A stretch of DNA of 64,000 nt from Arenimonas soli (GCF_014643775.1 NZ_BMKC01000001.1:1302001-1366000), one strand, 5' to 3'. Positions 50,204 to 60,248 are shown, numbered from the stretch's first letter. Notes: generated from the letters alone by a model not told the origin. Program-made: numbers and translations.

Positions 50204-51568
50204 ATGCCCGCTTCCGAAACACCCGCCTTCTCCGACCCGCTGGCCGGGGCGACCACGACGCCCGAACACACCGGCGCGTTCTGGATGCCCTTCACCGCCA
50301 ACCGCCAGTTCAAGAAGACGCCGCGCCTGCTGGCCAGCGCCGAAGGCATGTACTACCGCAGCACCGACGGCCGCGAAATCCTCGACGGCACTGCCGGCCT
50401 GTGGTGCGTCAACGCCGGGCACGGGCACCCGCACATCGTGCAGGCGATCCAGAAACAGGCGGCGACACTGGACTTCGCGCCCACGTTCCAGATGGGCCAC
50501 CCCCTGCCCTTCGTGCTGGCCGAGCGCCTGGCGGCGATCGCGCCGGACCCGCTCAGGCACGTCTTCTACACCAATTCCGGCTCGGAGTCGGTGGACACCG
50601 CGCTCAAGATCGCACTGGCCTACCACCGCGTGCGCGGCGAGGGCCAGCGCACCCGCCTGATCGGCCGCGAGAAGGGTTACCACGGCGTCGGCTTCGGCGG
50701 CATTTCGGTCGGCGGCATGGTCAACAACCGCAAGTTCTTCGGCGCCATGCTGCCGGGCGTCGACCACCTGCCGCACACCCTGGACATCGCCCGCAACGGC
50801 TTCAGCCGCGGCCTGCCGGCGCACGGCGTCGAACTGGCCGACGAACTCGAACGCCTGGTCGCCCTGCACGACGCCAGCACGATCGCCGCCGTGATCATCG
50901 AACCGGTGTCGGGCAGCGCCGGCGTGGTGCTGCCGCCGGAGGGTTATCTCAAGCGCATCCGGGACATCTGCACGAAACACGGCATCCTGCTGATCTTCGA
51001 CGAGGTCATCACCGGCTTCGGCCGCGTGGGCGAGGCCTTCGCCGCCCAGCGCTTCGGCGTGGTGCCCGACATGATCACCACCGCCAAGGGCCTGACCAAC
51101 GGTTCGGTGCCGATGGGCGCGGTGTTCGCCACCGCGGCCATCCACGACGCCTTCATGCATGGCCCGGAAGGCGCCATCGAACTTTTCCACGGCTACACCT
51201 ATTCCGGCCACCCCCTGGCCTGCGCCGCGGCGCTGGCCACCCTGGACGTGTACCAGAGCGAAGGCCTGTTCCAGCGGGCCATCGAAATGGCCCCCTACTG
51301 GGAGCAGGCCATCCATGCCCTCAAGGGCCTGCCCAACGTCATCGACATCCGCAACGTCGGCCTGGTCGGCGCGGTGGAGCTGGCCGCACGGCCCGAGGGG
51401 CCCGGCCAACGGGGCTACGAGGTCTTCAACCGGGCCTTCTTCGAGCAGAACCTGATGGTGCGCTGCACCGGCGACGTCATCGCCCTGTCCCCGCCCCTGA
51501 TCCTGAACAAGGAACACATAGACCGGATTTTCGACCGGCTGGCGGCTACCATACGCGCCACCGCCTGA
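50204..51568 (+). CDS. bauA: Beta-alanine:pyruvate aminotransferase (BauA-type)
   Basis: This class III PLP enzyme converts beta-alanine and pyruvate to malonate semialdehyde and L-alanine. From the ATG at 50204 it has 454 residues. AFWMPFTANRQFKKTPR, VDHLPHTLDIARNGFSRG and HDASTIAAVIIEPVSGSAGV closely match Pseudomonas BauA (recalled, not searched). The PLP Lys is in TTAKGLTNGSVPMGAV. A TTG opening 12 codons upstream is ignored. The following ald and mmsA genes consume both of its products. Confidence 0.9.
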   Translation: MPASETPAFSDPLAGATTTPEHTGAFWMPFTANRQFKKTPRLLASAEGMYYRSTDGREILDGTAGLWCVNAGHGHPHIVQAIQKQAATLDFAPTFQMGHPLPFVLAERLAAIAPDPLRHVFYTNSGSESVDTALKIALAYHRVRGEGQRTRLIGREKGYHGVGFGGISVGGMVNNRKFFGAMLPGVDHLPHTLDIARNGFSRGLPAHGVELADELERLVALHDASTIAAVIIEPVSGSAGVVLPPEGYLKRIRDICTKHGILLIFDEVITGFGRVGEAFAAQRFGVVPDMITTAKGLTNGSVPMGAVFATAAIHDAFMHGPEGAIELFHGYTYSGHPLACAAALATLDVYQSEGLFQRAIEMAPYWEQAIHALKGLPNVIDIRNVGLVGAVELAARPEGPGQRGYEVFNRAFFEQNLMVRCTGDVIALSPPLILNKEHIDRIFDRLAATIRATA

Positions 51569-51619
51569 CCGGCGGACCGTTCCCCCACCAGTTCAGACCC
51601 GCCCCGGGAGGGCAGTTTC

Positions 51620-52735
51620 ATGCTTATCGGCGTCCCCAAGGAAATCAAGAACCACGAATACCGCATCGGCCTGACCCCGGCCGGCGTCCGCGAACTGTGC
51701 TCCCACGGCCACCAGGTGATGGTGCAGCGCGACGGTGGCAAGGCCATCGGCCTGACCGACGAGATGTACGAAGCCGCCGGCGCCAGCATCGTCGACAGCG
51801 CGGCGGCGATCTTCGCCAAGGCCGAGATGATCATCAAGGTCAAGGAACCCCAGCCCGTCGAGTGCGCCATGCTGCGCCCGGGCCAGATCCTCTACACCTA
51901 CCTGCACCTGGCCCCGGACCCGGACCAGACCGCGGCCCTGGTGAAGTCGGGCTGCACCGCGATCGCCTACGAAACCGTCACCGACCGCAAGGGCGGTCTG
52001 CCGCTGCTGGCGCCGATGTCGGAAGTGGCCGGCCGCATGTCCATCCAGGCCGGTGCGCACGCGCTTGAAAAGGCCCAGGGCGGCGCCGGCGTGCTGCTGG
52101 GCGGCGTGCCGGGCGTGAAGCCCGCGAACGTGGTGGTGCTGGGCGGTGGCGTCGTCGGCCTCAATGCCGCGCGCATGGCCATGGGCATGAACGCCCGCGT
52201 GACCATCCTCGACCGTTCGCTCGACCGCCTCAAGTACATCGACGAACTCTACGGCGACCGCATGAACACCCTGTATTCCACCGTCGACACGGTCGAATAC
52301 CTGCTGCCGCACACCGACCTGGTGGTCGGCGCGGTGCTGATCCCGGGCGCCGCCGCCCCCAAGCTGATCACCCGCAAGCAGCTGGCGCTGATGAAGCCGG
52401 GTTCGGTGCTGGTGGACGTGGCCATCGACCAGGGCGGCTGCTTCGAAACCTCGAAGGCCACCACCCACCAGAACCCGACCTACGAAGTGGACGGCATCAT
52501 CCACTACTGCGTCGCCAACATGCCCGGCGGCGTCGCCCGCACCTCGACCTTCGCGCTGACCAACGCCACCCTGCCCTACGCGGTGAAGCTGGCGAACAAG
52601 GGCGTGCAGGCGATGCTCGACGACGAGCACCTGCTCAACGGCCTGAACGTGCACGCCGGCAAGATCACCTACGAAGCCGTCGCCCGCGACCTGGGTTACG
52701 ACTACGTGCCGGCCGCCACGGCCCTGAAGGGCTGA
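51620..52735 (+). CDS. ald: Alanine dehydrogenase
   Basis: Ald reversibly oxidises L-alanine to pyruvate, ammonium and NADH. The 371-residue protein has [22 protein letters not shown] at the N-terminus, the active-site region [20 protein letters not shown] and the NAD motif [18 protein letters not shown] Shine-Dalgarno (GGGAGGG) precedes the ATG. It lies between bauA and mmsA and can recycle the pyruvate used by the two transaminases of the region. Confidence 0.96.
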   Translation: MLIGVPKEIKNHEYRIGLTPAGVRELCSHGHQVMVQRDGGKAIGLTDEMYEAAGASIVDSAAAIFAKAEMIIKVKEPQPVECAMLRPGQILYTYLHLAPDPDQTAALVKSGCTAIAYETVTDRKGGLPLLAPMSEVAGRMSIQAGAHALEKAQGGAGVLLGGVPGVKPANVVVLGGGVVGLNAARMAMGMNARVTILDRSLDRLKYIDELYGDRMNTLYSTVDTVEYLLPHTDLVVGAVLIPGAAAPKLITRKQLALMKPGSVLVDVAIDQGGCFETSKATTHQNPTYEVDGIIHYCVANMPGGVARTSTFALTNATLPYAVKLANKGVQAMLDDEHLLNGLNVHAGKITYEAVARDLGYDYVPAATALKG

Positions 52736-52738
52736 GCC

Positions 52739-54241
52739 ATGGCCGACCCTCGCCGCATCCCGCATTTCATCCACGGCCAGCCGCGGGATGGAACGTCGGG
52801 GCGGTGGGGCGAGGTCTTCGACCCGGCCACCGGCGCCGTGCAGGCACAGGTGGCCCTGGCCTCGGCCGAGGAAGCGTCGGCCGCGGTGGCCGCCGCGCAG
52901 GCGGCTTTCCCGGCCTGGGCGGCCACGCCGCCGCTGGCCCGGGCGCGGGTGCTGTTCCGCTACAAGGCCCTGCTCGAGCAACACGCCGACGAGCTCGCCG
53001 CCGCCATCACCGCCGAACACGGCAAGGTGCTGGCCGACGCCCGCGGCGAAGTGACCCGCGGCATCGAAGTGGTGGAGTTCGCCTGCGGCGCGCCGCACCT
53101 GCTCAAGGGCGAACATTCCATGGACGTCGGCCGCGACGTCGATTCGTGGTCCGAACACGCGCCGCTGGGCGTGGTCGCCGGCATCACGCCGTTCAACTTC
53201 CCGTGCATGGTGCCGATGTGGATGTTCCCGGTGGCCCTGGCCTGCGGCAACAGCTTCGTGCTCAAGCCCAGCGAACGCGACCCGACGGCGCCGATGATCC
53301 TGGCCAGGCTGCTGAAGGAAGCCGGCCTGCCCGACGGCGTGTTCAACGTCGTGCACGGCGACAAGACCGCGGTGGACGCACTGCTCGACGACCCGCGCGT
53401 GCAGGCCATCAGCTTCGTCGGATCGACGCCGATCGCCGAATACATCTATGCCCGCGGCAGCGCCAACGGCAAGCGGGTGCAGGCCCTGGGCGGCGCCAAG
53501 AACCACATGGTGGTTCTGCCCGACGCCGACCTCGACCAGGCCGCGGCGGCCCTGCTGGGCGCGGCCTATGGGTCGGCCGGTGAACGCTGCATGGCGATCT
53601 CGGTGGCGGTGTGCGTCGGCGACGCCACCGCCGACGCCCTGATTTCCCGCCTCAAACCCATGGTCGAAGGCCTGCGCATCGGCCCGGGCCACCAGGGCGA
53701 ACCGGACATGGGCCCGCTGGTCACCGCCGCCCATCGCGACAGGGTGCGCGGCTACGTGGACGCCGGCGTCGCCGAAGGCGCCACGCTGGTGGTGGACGGC
53801 CGCGGCCTGGAGGTCGACGGCGCGCCGGACGGGTTTTTCCTGGGCGGCTGCCTGTTCGACCAGGTCACGCCGGCCATGCGCATCTACCGCGAGGAAATCT
53901 TCGGGCCGGTGTTGTGCGTGCTGCGCGTGACCGATTTTGAGGCCGCGCTGGCGCTGGTCAATGCGCATGAATACGGCAACGGTACCGCGGTGTTCACCCG
54001 CGACGGCGACGCCGCGCGCCAATTCGCGCACCGGGTGCAGGCCGGCATGGTCGGCATCAACGTGCCGATCCCGGTGCCCATGGCCTTCCACAGTTTCGGC
54101 GGCTGGAAGCGCAGCCTGTTCGGCCCGCTGCACATGCACGGCCCGGACGGGGTGCGTTTCTACACGCGGCTAAAGACGATCACCGCGCGCTGGCCGACCG
54201 GGGTGCGCGACCCCGAGTTCGTCATGCCCACGATGAAATAG
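52739..54241 (+). CDS. mmsA: CoA-acylating (methyl)malonate-semialdehyde dehydrogenase
   Basis: It oxidatively decarboxylates malonate semialdehyde to acetyl-CoA, or methylmalonate semialdehyde to propionyl-CoA. The 500-residue aldehyde dehydrogenase has the MmsA-specific catalytic context [14 protein letters not shown] and the C-terminal segment [20 protein letters not shown]. It starts 3 bp after ald and follows bauA, which makes malonate semialdehyde, so the beta-alanine role is the better fit here. No other valine-degradation genes are nearby. Confidence 0.93.
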   Translation: MADPRRIPHFIHGQPRDGTSGRWGEVFDPATGAVQAQVALASAEEASAAVAAAQAAFPAWAATPPLARARVLFRYKALLEQHADELAAAITAEHGKVLADARGEVTRGIEVVEFACGAPHLLKGEHSMDVGRDVDSWSEHAPLGVVAGITPFNFPCMVPMWMFPVALACGNSFVLKPSERDPTAPMILARLLKEAGLPDGVFNVVHGDKTAVDALLDDPRVQAISFVGSTPIAEYIYARGSANGKRVQALGGAKNHMVVLPDADLDQAAAALLGAAYGSAGERCMAISVAVCVGDATADALISRLKPMVEGLRIGPGHQGEPDMGPLVTAAHRDRVRGYVDAGVAEGATLVVDGRGLEVDGAPDGFFLGGCLFDQVTPAMRIYREEIFGPVLCVLRVTDFEAALALVNAHEYGNGTAVFTRDGDAARQFAHRVQAGMVGINVPIPVPMAFHSFGGWKRSLFGPLHMHGPDGVRFYTRLKTITARWPTGVRDPEFVMPTMK

Positions 54242-54261
54242 GCCGCCCTGAAGCAGGGGTG

Positions 54262-54903
54262 TCAGCCGCGAATCTTTTCGCCAAGCCCGTCGGCAAAATA
54301 CCGTCGCAGCTTCTCCACCTTCGGCGTCGACACGTACTGGATGTAAGGCTGCCCGGGATTGCGCGCCGCGTAGTCGTGGTGGTGGCTTTCGGCCACGAAG
54401 AAGGTGTCCATGTCCTCGATGGTGGTCGCGATCGGCGCGGCGTAGATGCCCGCCTGCTCGAGCTGCGCGAGGTAGGCGCCGGCGACATAACGCTGGTCGG
54501 CGTCGAGCGGGAAGATCGCCGAGCGGTACTGCGGGCCGACGTCGTTGCCCTGCCGGTCCTTCTGGGTCGGGTCGTGCGCCACCGCCATGAACACCTTCAG
54601 CAACTGGCCGAAGCTGATGCGCGCGGGCTCGTAGCGGATGCGGATGGCTTCGGCGTGGCGGGTGCGGCCACTGCACACTGCTTCGTAGTTGGCCGTGTCG
54701 GCACTGCCGCCGGCATACCCCGGCAGCACCTCGGTGACCCCCGCCAGCTGGCGATACACCGCCTCGGTGCACCAGAAGCAGCCGCCGGCCAGCACGACTT
54801 CGCCGCGGTCGTCGGCGGTGGCGATGTCCTGGGCAGGGTCGGGCACCTCGGAAGGCGGGACACGCAGGCCCTGGCCGGGAATGTCGCAGGATTCATTCGC
54901 CAT
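54262..54903 (-). CDS. msrA: Peptide-methionine (S)-S-oxide reductase MsrA
   Basis: MsrA repairs the S epimer of methionine sulfoxide. From the ATG at 54903 it has 213 residues, with the catalytic Cys42 in GGCFWCTE and the substrate segments GYAGGSADTANYEAVCSGRTRHAEA and SAIFPLDADQR. The N-terminal 35 residues are an extension without a signal. It overlaps the end of the acyltransferase gene by 11 bp and ends the photolyase cluster; mmsA converges 20 bp away. Confidence 0.96.
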   Translation of the reverse strand: MANESCDIPGQGLRVPPSEVPDPAQDIATADDRGEVVLAGGCFWCTEAVYRQLAGVTEVLPGYAGGSADTANYEAVCSGRTRHAEAIRIRYEPARISFGQLLKVFMAVAHDPTQKDRQGNDVGPQYRSAIFPLDADQRYVAGAYLAQLEQAGIYAAPIATTIEDMDTFFVAESHHHDYAARNPGQPYIQYVSTPKVEKLRRYFADGLGEKIRG

Positions 54904-56356
54904 GCGTGGTGTCCTGCAGCAGGGCTTCGGCGGCCTCGGCACAGAACTCGCCCTCCCAGCGCGCCATCAGCGCCAGGTAAAGCAGCTTCTCGAACTCCGG
55001 GCGGAACCGGCGGATCACCGAGTCCGGGTCGGGCATCAGCTTGGCGTCGGCGATCAGTCCGAAATGCACGGCGCCGTTGTAGCTCAGGATGGAAATGCCC
55101 AGCCCTATCGAACCGTTTTGCGGCACCCAGAACATCAGGTCGCGGATCTTGCTGCCGCCCAGGTACAGGGGCATCTGCGGCCCGGGCACGTTGGTCGCCA
55201 CCGCCGAGGCCTTGCGGCTGAACATCTCCAGCGCGAAGGACTGCACCGCGGGTGGCGCCATGCCCACCGCCGCCAGGGCGCCGAAGGTGGCCACGGCCTG
55301 GCGCGACTTGCGCAGCAGCTTCATGGATGCGGCCACGCGCTCGAGCCGGCGCATCGGGTTGGCTTCGCCCACGGGCAGGTCCAGGAAAACCAGCCCGAAG
55401 TGGTTGCCCAGCTGCTTGGCATGCTCCAGCGGCCGCAGGTTCACCGGTACGGTGGCGCGGATGGTGATGCCCTCGAGCTGCTCGCCGCGTTCGATCATGT
55501 AGCTGCGCAGGGCGCCGGTGGCCGACGCCAGCAGGATGTCGTTGACCGTGCAGCGCAGGGCGCGGCTGACCGACTTCACTTCCTCCAGCGCCAGCGGTTC
55601 GGCCCAGGCGACGCGCTTGCTGACGCCCAGGCGGCCCTTGAGCACGGTGTCGGGGTCGTCGGAAAGCGACAGCGCCAGGCCGATTTCCCGGGCGATGTCC
55701 ACGCCTTCGCTGGCCAGCACCGCGGCCAGCGACGGGTCGCGATAAAAATCCATGCCCTTCTCGAGCATCTTGTTGCCCAGCTGTACGTAGCGGTCGATGG
55801 CGCCCACGCGCTTGGCCACGGGGGCGTGTTCTTCCTTCTTCAGCCAGCGCCGGGCCAGCGACTTCTTGCGCTTGTCGTCCTCGCCCATTTCGGTCAGCGA
55901 CAACAGCACCTGCACCAGGGCGATGCCATCGGCGTAACAGTGGTGGATGCGCGAGATCAGCGCCGAACCGCCGTCGTAGCGTTCGACCAGATGGAACTGC
56001 CAGAGCGGCTTGGACTTGTCGAGCGGCGTCGAGGCCAGCTGGCTGGTCAGGCGCTCGAGTTCGCGCTTGCCGCCCTTGCCGGGCAGCGCGGTCAGCCGGA
56101 TGTGCCAGTCGAGGTCGAAATCGGTGTCGTCCTGCCAGAACGCGCCCGTGGGCCCGTCCACGGCTTTTTGCCGGAAGCGCGGGTAGGCCAGGAACTTGGT
56201 CTCGATCACCTTGCGCAGGGTGCGGATGTCGAGGTGGGACTCGAACATCATCACGCCGGTGATCATCATCAGGTTGGTGGCGCGCTCCATGCGCAGCCAG
56301 GCGGTGTCCACCCGGGACATCGGCGTCTTCTTACCCTTGCTGCGCGCCACGGCCAT
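54893..56356 (-). CDS. Wax ester synthase / diacylglycerol acyltransferase-family protein
   Basis: This is a predicted acyl-CoA-dependent acyltransferase that would make wax esters or triacylglycerol. The 487-residue protein has the active-site motif HHCYADG (His138-His139...Asp143) and the C-terminal WS/DGAT domain (ATNVPGPQMPLYLGG). GGAGGAAAC precedes the ATG at 56356. It follows the photolyase gene by 47 bp. Some family members act on other acceptors, so the lipid product is not certain. Confidence 0.9.
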   Translation of the reverse strand: MAVARSKGKKTPMSRVDTAWLRMERATNLMMITGVMMFESHLDIRTLRKVIETKFLAYPRFRQKAVDGPTGAFWQDDTDFDLDWHIRLTALPGKGGKRELERLTSQLASTPLDKSKPLWQFHLVERYDGGSALISRIHHCYADGIALVQVLLSLTEMGEDDKRKKSLARRWLKKEEHAPVAKRVGAIDRYVQLGNKMLEKGMDFYRDPSLAAVLASEGVDIAREIGLALSLSDDPDTVLKGRLGVSKRVAWAEPLALEEVKSVSRALRCTVNDILLASATGALRSYMIERGEQLEGITIRATVPVNLRPLEHAKQLGNHFGLVFLDLPVGEANPMRRLERVAASMKLLRKSRQAVATFGALAAVGMAPPAVQSFALEMFSRKASAVATNVPGPQMPLYLGGSKIRDLMFWVPQNGSIGLGISILSYNGAVHFGLIADAKLMPDPDSVIRRFRPEFEKLLYLALMARWEGEFCAEAAEALLQDTTHGE

Positions 56357-56403
56357 GTTTCCTCCCCGGTTCCGGGCAGGATGCCGGCCGCGGCGCCAGG
56401 GCG

Positions 56404-57852
56404 TCAACGCCGGGCCGGGCCGTCGGCGCGCACGGACGCGTAGGCGGCCAGCGCGGCTTCGCGGCTCGCGCGCAGGTCCACCACCGGCTGGCGCGGGTAA
56501 TCGGGGGCCTTCTCGCGCATCAGGCCGGGCTGTTCCCAGGGCGCCGCCAGCGCCGCATCGGGCAGCTTCGCCAGCTCCGGCAGCCAGCGTCGCAGGTAGG
56601 CGCCTTCGGCGTCGAAACGCTGGGTCTGCGACACCGGACTGAAGATGCGGAAGTACGGCGCGGCATCGGCGCCGGTGCCGGCGGTCCACTGCCAGCCCTG
56701 GGTGTTGTTGGCCAGGTCGGCGTCGACCAGGGTGTCCCAGAACCAGTCGGCGCCGTGGCGCCAGTGCATCCGCAGGTTCTTGGTCAGGAAGCTCGCCACC
56801 ACCATGCGCACGCGGTTGTGCATCCAGCCGGTGGCCCAGAGCTCGCGCATGCCCGCGTCCACCATCGGCACGCCGGTGCGGCCCTGCTGCCAGGCCTGCA
56901 GCAGCGCCGGGTCGGGGTCGGCCCAGGGAAAGTCCCCGAACTTCGGGTTGAGGTTGTCCGTGGGCGTGTCAGGGAAATGGAAAATGAGGTGGTGGCTGAA
57001 TTCGCGCCAGCCCAGTTCGGACAGATAGTGGTCCAGATCGGGCCGGATCGCCGCCGGCCAGTCGCCGGCCTGCAGGGCGGCCACGAGGGTCCGCGGCGAA
57101 ATTTCGCCGAAGTGCAGGTGCGGCGACAGCCGCGAGGTGCCGACCCGGCCCGGCATGTCGCGCTGGCGCCTGTACCCGTGCAGGGCGCCGTCCAGGAAGA
57201 CGTCCAGCAGCTCCAGCGCCCCGGATTCCCCGGGCGTCCAATGCTTCCAGAAGCCGGCGTCCCAGGCCGGCTCGTGGGCCGGCGGCGACAGCGCCAGGTC
57301 CTTCAGGTCCAGGCCGGCCAGCGTGGCCGGGGGGTCGGGCAGGCGCTCGGGTGGCGGCGCGGCGCGCACCGATTCGAGCACCTGCCGGGCGTTCTTCCAG
57401 AACGGGGTGAACACGCGGTAGGGGCCGCCCTGCCCGGTCTGCACCGTCCAGGGTTCGACCAGCAGCGCGGCGTTGTGGCTCTGCACTTCCAGGCCGCGTG
57501 ATTTCAGGCCCTGCTTGATGCGGGTGTCGCGGGCGATGCTGGCCGGTTCGTACAGGCGGTTCCAGTGCAGGGCTTCGGCGCGGGTTTCACTGATCAGCTT
57601 TTCCAGTTCGGCCAGGCTGTCGCCGCGGCGGACCACCAGGCGCGAACCGCGCGCACGCAGGTCGGCGTCGAGCGCCTGCAGCGAACGATGCAGCCAGGCG
57701 CGGCTGGCGGCGCCGGGTGCCCAGGGCGCTTCTTCTTCGGGCGCATGGATGTAGACCGGCACCGGCACGTGGCCCGCATCCAGCGCCGCCTGCAGGGCCG
57801 GGTTGTCGGCCAGGCGCAGGTCGCGACGGAACCAGACGATCGCGTTGGACAT
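56404..57852 (-). CDS. phrB: Deoxyribodipyrimidine photolyase (CPD, class I)
   Basis: It uses blue light and FADH- to split cyclobutane pyrimidine dimers. The 482-residue protein has an N-terminal antenna domain (MSNAIVWFRRDLRLADNPAL) and the FAD-binding helical domain with GTSRLSPHLHFGEISPR, LGWREFSHHL and WMHNRVRMVVASFLTKNL. The tryptophan-rich segment NTQGWQWTAGTGADAAPYFR is typical of CPD photolyases. It lies 6 bp from the SDR gene, in a set with a second photolyase. Confidence 0.96.
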   Translation of the reverse strand: MSNAIVWFRRDLRLADNPALQAALDAGHVPVPVYIHAPEEEAPWAPGAASRAWLHRSLQALDADLRARGSRLVVRRGDSLAELEKLISETRAEALHWNRLYEPASIARDTRIKQGLKSRGLEVQSHNAALLVEPWTVQTGQGGPYRVFTPFWKNARQVLESVRAAPPPERLPDPPATLAGLDLKDLALSPPAHEPAWDAGFWKHWTPGESGALELLDVFLDGALHGYRRQRDMPGRVGTSRLSPHLHFGEISPRTLVAALQAGDWPAAIRPDLDHYLSELGWREFSHHLIFHFPDTPTDNLNPKFGDFPWADPDPALLQAWQQGRTGVPMVDAGMRELWATGWMHNRVRMVVASFLTKNLRMHWRHGADWFWDTLVDADLANNTQGWQWTAGTGADAAPYFRIFSPVSQTQRFDAEGAYLRRWLPELAKLPDAALAAPWEQPGLMREKAPDYPRQPVVDLRASREAALAAYASVRADGPARR

Positions 57853-57858
57853 GCCCGC

Positions 57859-58599
57859 TCAGCCCGCCCGCACCATCGGTCGCACGGCCTGGAAGCCGCC
57901 GTCCAGGGCGATCACCTGGCCGGTGACCCAGCCGGCCTCGTCCGAGAGCAGGAAGGCGCCCAGCGCCGCCGCGTCCTCGGCTTCGCCATGCCGGCCCAGC
58001 GGATACTGGGCGCGGATGGCCTTGCTCGAGGCGTCGCTGGACAGCAGGCGGGCGGTGGCCGGCGTGCGCAGCAGGCCCGGGGCGATGGCATTGATGCGCA
58101 GGCCGGCGGCGGAATAGTCCGCCGCCAGGGCGCGCACCAGGCCCTCGACGCCGCCCTTGGCGGCCGCGATCGCGGCGTGGTTGGCCACGCCCATGCCGGC
58201 GGCCACGGAGCTGAAGAACAGCAGGCTGCCGCCCTGCCCCGCCTTCTGCACGCGCGGCGCGTAGGCCTGGGCGACGAAAAACGCGCTGTCGAGGTTGGCG
58301 GCCAGGCAGTCGCGGTACATCGCCTCGGTGGTGCGCGGCAGCGACCCCAGCACCACCGCGCCGGCGCAGTGCGCCAGGGCCGTGGGCGGTGCGCCGAAGG
58401 CGCCTTCGGCGGCCGACAGCGCATGGTCGGCGCCGGCGGCGGTGGACACGTCGGCTTCGATGACAAGATCGGCCGGGTCGGACGACAGCTTGTCGGGCTG
58501 GCGCGTCACCAGCGCCAGCCGCCAGCCGGCCTCGCGCAGGCGGCTGGCCAGGGCGGTGGCGACGCCGCCGGTGGCGCCGGTGATCAGGCAGGTGGGCAT
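57859..58599 (-). CDS. SDR-family protein lacking the catalytic tyrosine
   Basis: This 246-residue Rossmann protein resembles short-chain dehydrogenases: nucleotide motif LITGATGGVATALA (the third Gly of TGxxxGxG is Ala), CAG at 78-80, active-site Ser131 and Lys148, and a C-terminal DGG. The Tyr of YxxxK is Ile144 (HAAIAAAK), so normal SDR catalysis should be impaired. It is sandwiched between the two photolyases, 6 bp and 32 bp from them. A role linked to light repair is inference. Alignment of Ser and Lys is otherwise exact, so the loss is unlikely to be a misread. Confidence 0.85.
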   Translation of the reverse strand: MPTCLITGATGGVATALASRLREAGWRLALVTRQPDKLSSDPADLVIEADVSTAAGADHALSAAEGAFGAPPTALAHCAGAVVLGSLPRTTEAMYRDCLAANLDSAFFVAQAYAPRVQKAGQGGSLLFFSSVAAGMGVANHAAIAAAKGGVEGLVRALAADYSAAGLRINAIAPGLLRTPATARLLSSDASSKAIRAQYPLGRHGEAEDAAALGAFLLSDEAGWVTGQVIALDGGFQAVRPMVRAG

Positions 58600-58631
58600 G
58601 GTGGGTTCCGCGTCATTGACCAGCCCGAAGC

Positions 58632-60203
58632 CTAGCCCTCGCCCCCGTGTTGCGGCCGTGAACCGGCGGCCAGGCGGGCCCGGATTCCGGCCGCCTGCGC
58701 CTGCACGGCGTCAAGCTCGCCCGCCGGGCGACGCCCCAGGTGCGACCACTGCAGGGCCGTGCGCGGGTGCCGTTCAAAACGTTCGCGGTGGCGGACCAGG
58801 AAATCCCAGTACAGCGTGGTGAACGGACAGGCCGATTCGCCCGTGGCTTCGTCCGGGCGGAAGCGGCAGCCAGTGCAGTGGTTGGACATGCGCTGGATGT
58901 ATTTGCCCGACGCCGCATACGGCTTGCTGACCATGCGGCCGCCGTCGGCGTACAGCGCCATGCCCAGTACGTTGGGCAGTTCCACCCATTCCACGGCGTC
59001 CACGTAGACGGCCAGGAACCAGGCGTGCAGCTCCCGCGGCCGCACGCCCAGCAGCAGCGCGAACAGGCCCAGCACCATCAGGCGTTCGATGTGGTGGCCG
59101 TAACCCAGGTCCAGCGTATGCCGCAGCGCATCGCGCAGGCAGGCCATGTCGGTTTCGCCGGTCCAGTAGAAGGCCGGCAGTGGCTGGTCGGCGCCCAGCG
59201 TGTTCTGGTCCAGGAAATGCGGCATGCGCAGCCAGTACACGCCGCGCACGAATTCGCGCCAGCCCAGCACCTGCCGGATGAAGCCTTCGGCGGCTTCGAT
59301 CGGCACCTGCCCCTCGCGCCAGGCGGCTTCCACCGCCGCGACGACCTCGCGCGGCCCGATCAGCTTGAGGTTCATCGCCGCCGACAGCCGCGAATGGTAG
59401 AGCCAGGGTTCGCCGGCCCACATCGCGTCCTGGTAGCGCCCGAACAGCGGCAGCCGGTGGGCGATGAAATCATCCAGCGCTTCCCGGGCTTGGGCCGGGT
59501 CCAGCGGCCAGTCGAAGCCATCGAGCCTGCCGGGATGCCCCGTGAAGCGGGCTTCGACCAGGGCCAGCACCTCGCGGGTTTGCGGGTCCGGCGCGAAGGA
59601 CCGCGGCGCCGGCAGCCAGCCGGGACCGCGGCGGTCGAAGCGGCCGCGGTTGGCGGCGTCGAAGTTCCAGCGGCCGCCGGCCGGTTCGCCGTCGTCGAGC
59701 AGCACGCCCTCGCGCCGCCGCAGCCAGCGGTAGAAATGTTCCATGCGGTACTCACGCCGACCCCTGGCCCAGTCCGCGAAGTCGTCGCCGTCGCAGTAGA
59801 AGTGGCGGTCGGGCACCTCGACCCAGGGGATGCCCGCGGCCTTGCACACCGCCGGCAGCGACTGCGCCAGGCGCCATTCCCCGGGGCGCACGGCCACCAG
59901 CTTGCGCGGCCGCAGGCGGGTCAGGTCGGCCGCCAACGCCTCGTCGAGGCTGGCGGCGTCATGCTCGCCCAGGGCGCGGTAGTGCACGGTCCAGCCGCGT
60001 CCACGCAGTTGATCGCGCAGGCGCCGCATCGCGGCCAGGAACAGCGCGATGCGCGGCTTGCCCGACCAGACCTGGGTGGCTTCGTGGTGGACTTCGGCCA
60101 TCCACACCGCGTCCGTTGCCGGGTCGAAGTCATCGAAGACCGCGGAATCGCGGTCGAGCTGGTCGCCCAGGACCAGCACCAGGTGGCGCAGGGGTTCTGA
60201 CAT
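58632..60203 (-). CDS. Iron-sulfur bacterial cryptochrome / (6-4) photolyase (PhrB/CryB type)
   Basis: It is predicted to repair (6-4) photoproducts. The 523-residue protein has the Rossmann antenna domain (HLVLVLGDQLDRDSAVF), which in this family binds a lumazine, and a FAD-binding helical domain. Four cysteines, at 355, 443, 446 and 459, match the 4Fe-4S ligands of Agrobacterium PhrB (350, 438, 441, 454) with a constant offset of five. The segment GMALYADGGRMVSKPYAASGKYI matches this class. The ATG at 60203 is preferred over an in-frame start 13 codons upstream. Confidence 0.94.
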   Translation of the reverse strand: MSEPLRHLVLVLGDQLDRDSAVFDDFDPATDAVWMAEVHHEATQVWSGKPRIALFLAAMRRLRDQLRGRGWTVHYRALGEHDAASLDEALAADLTRLRPRKLVAVRPGEWRLAQSLPAVCKAAGIPWVEVPDRHFYCDGDDFADWARGRREYRMEHFYRWLRRREGVLLDDGEPAGGRWNFDAANRGRFDRRGPGWLPAPRSFAPDPQTREVLALVEARFTGHPGRLDGFDWPLDPAQAREALDDFIAHRLPLFGRYQDAMWAGEPWLYHSRLSAAMNLKLIGPREVVAAVEAAWREGQVPIEAAEGFIRQVLGWREFVRGVYWLRMPHFLDQNTLGADQPLPAFYWTGETDMACLRDALRHTLDLGYGHHIERLMVLGLFALLLGVRPRELHAWFLAVYVDAVEWVELPNVLGMALYADGGRMVSKPYAASGKYIQRMSNHCTGCRFRPDEATGESACPFTTLYWDFLVRHRERFERHPRTALQWSHLGRRPAGELDAVQAQAAGIRARLAAGSRPQHGGEG

Positions 60204-60248
60204 GCGCGCAGTGTCGGGCCGTCGCCGTGCAGGCGGCGGCAAGGCCGC

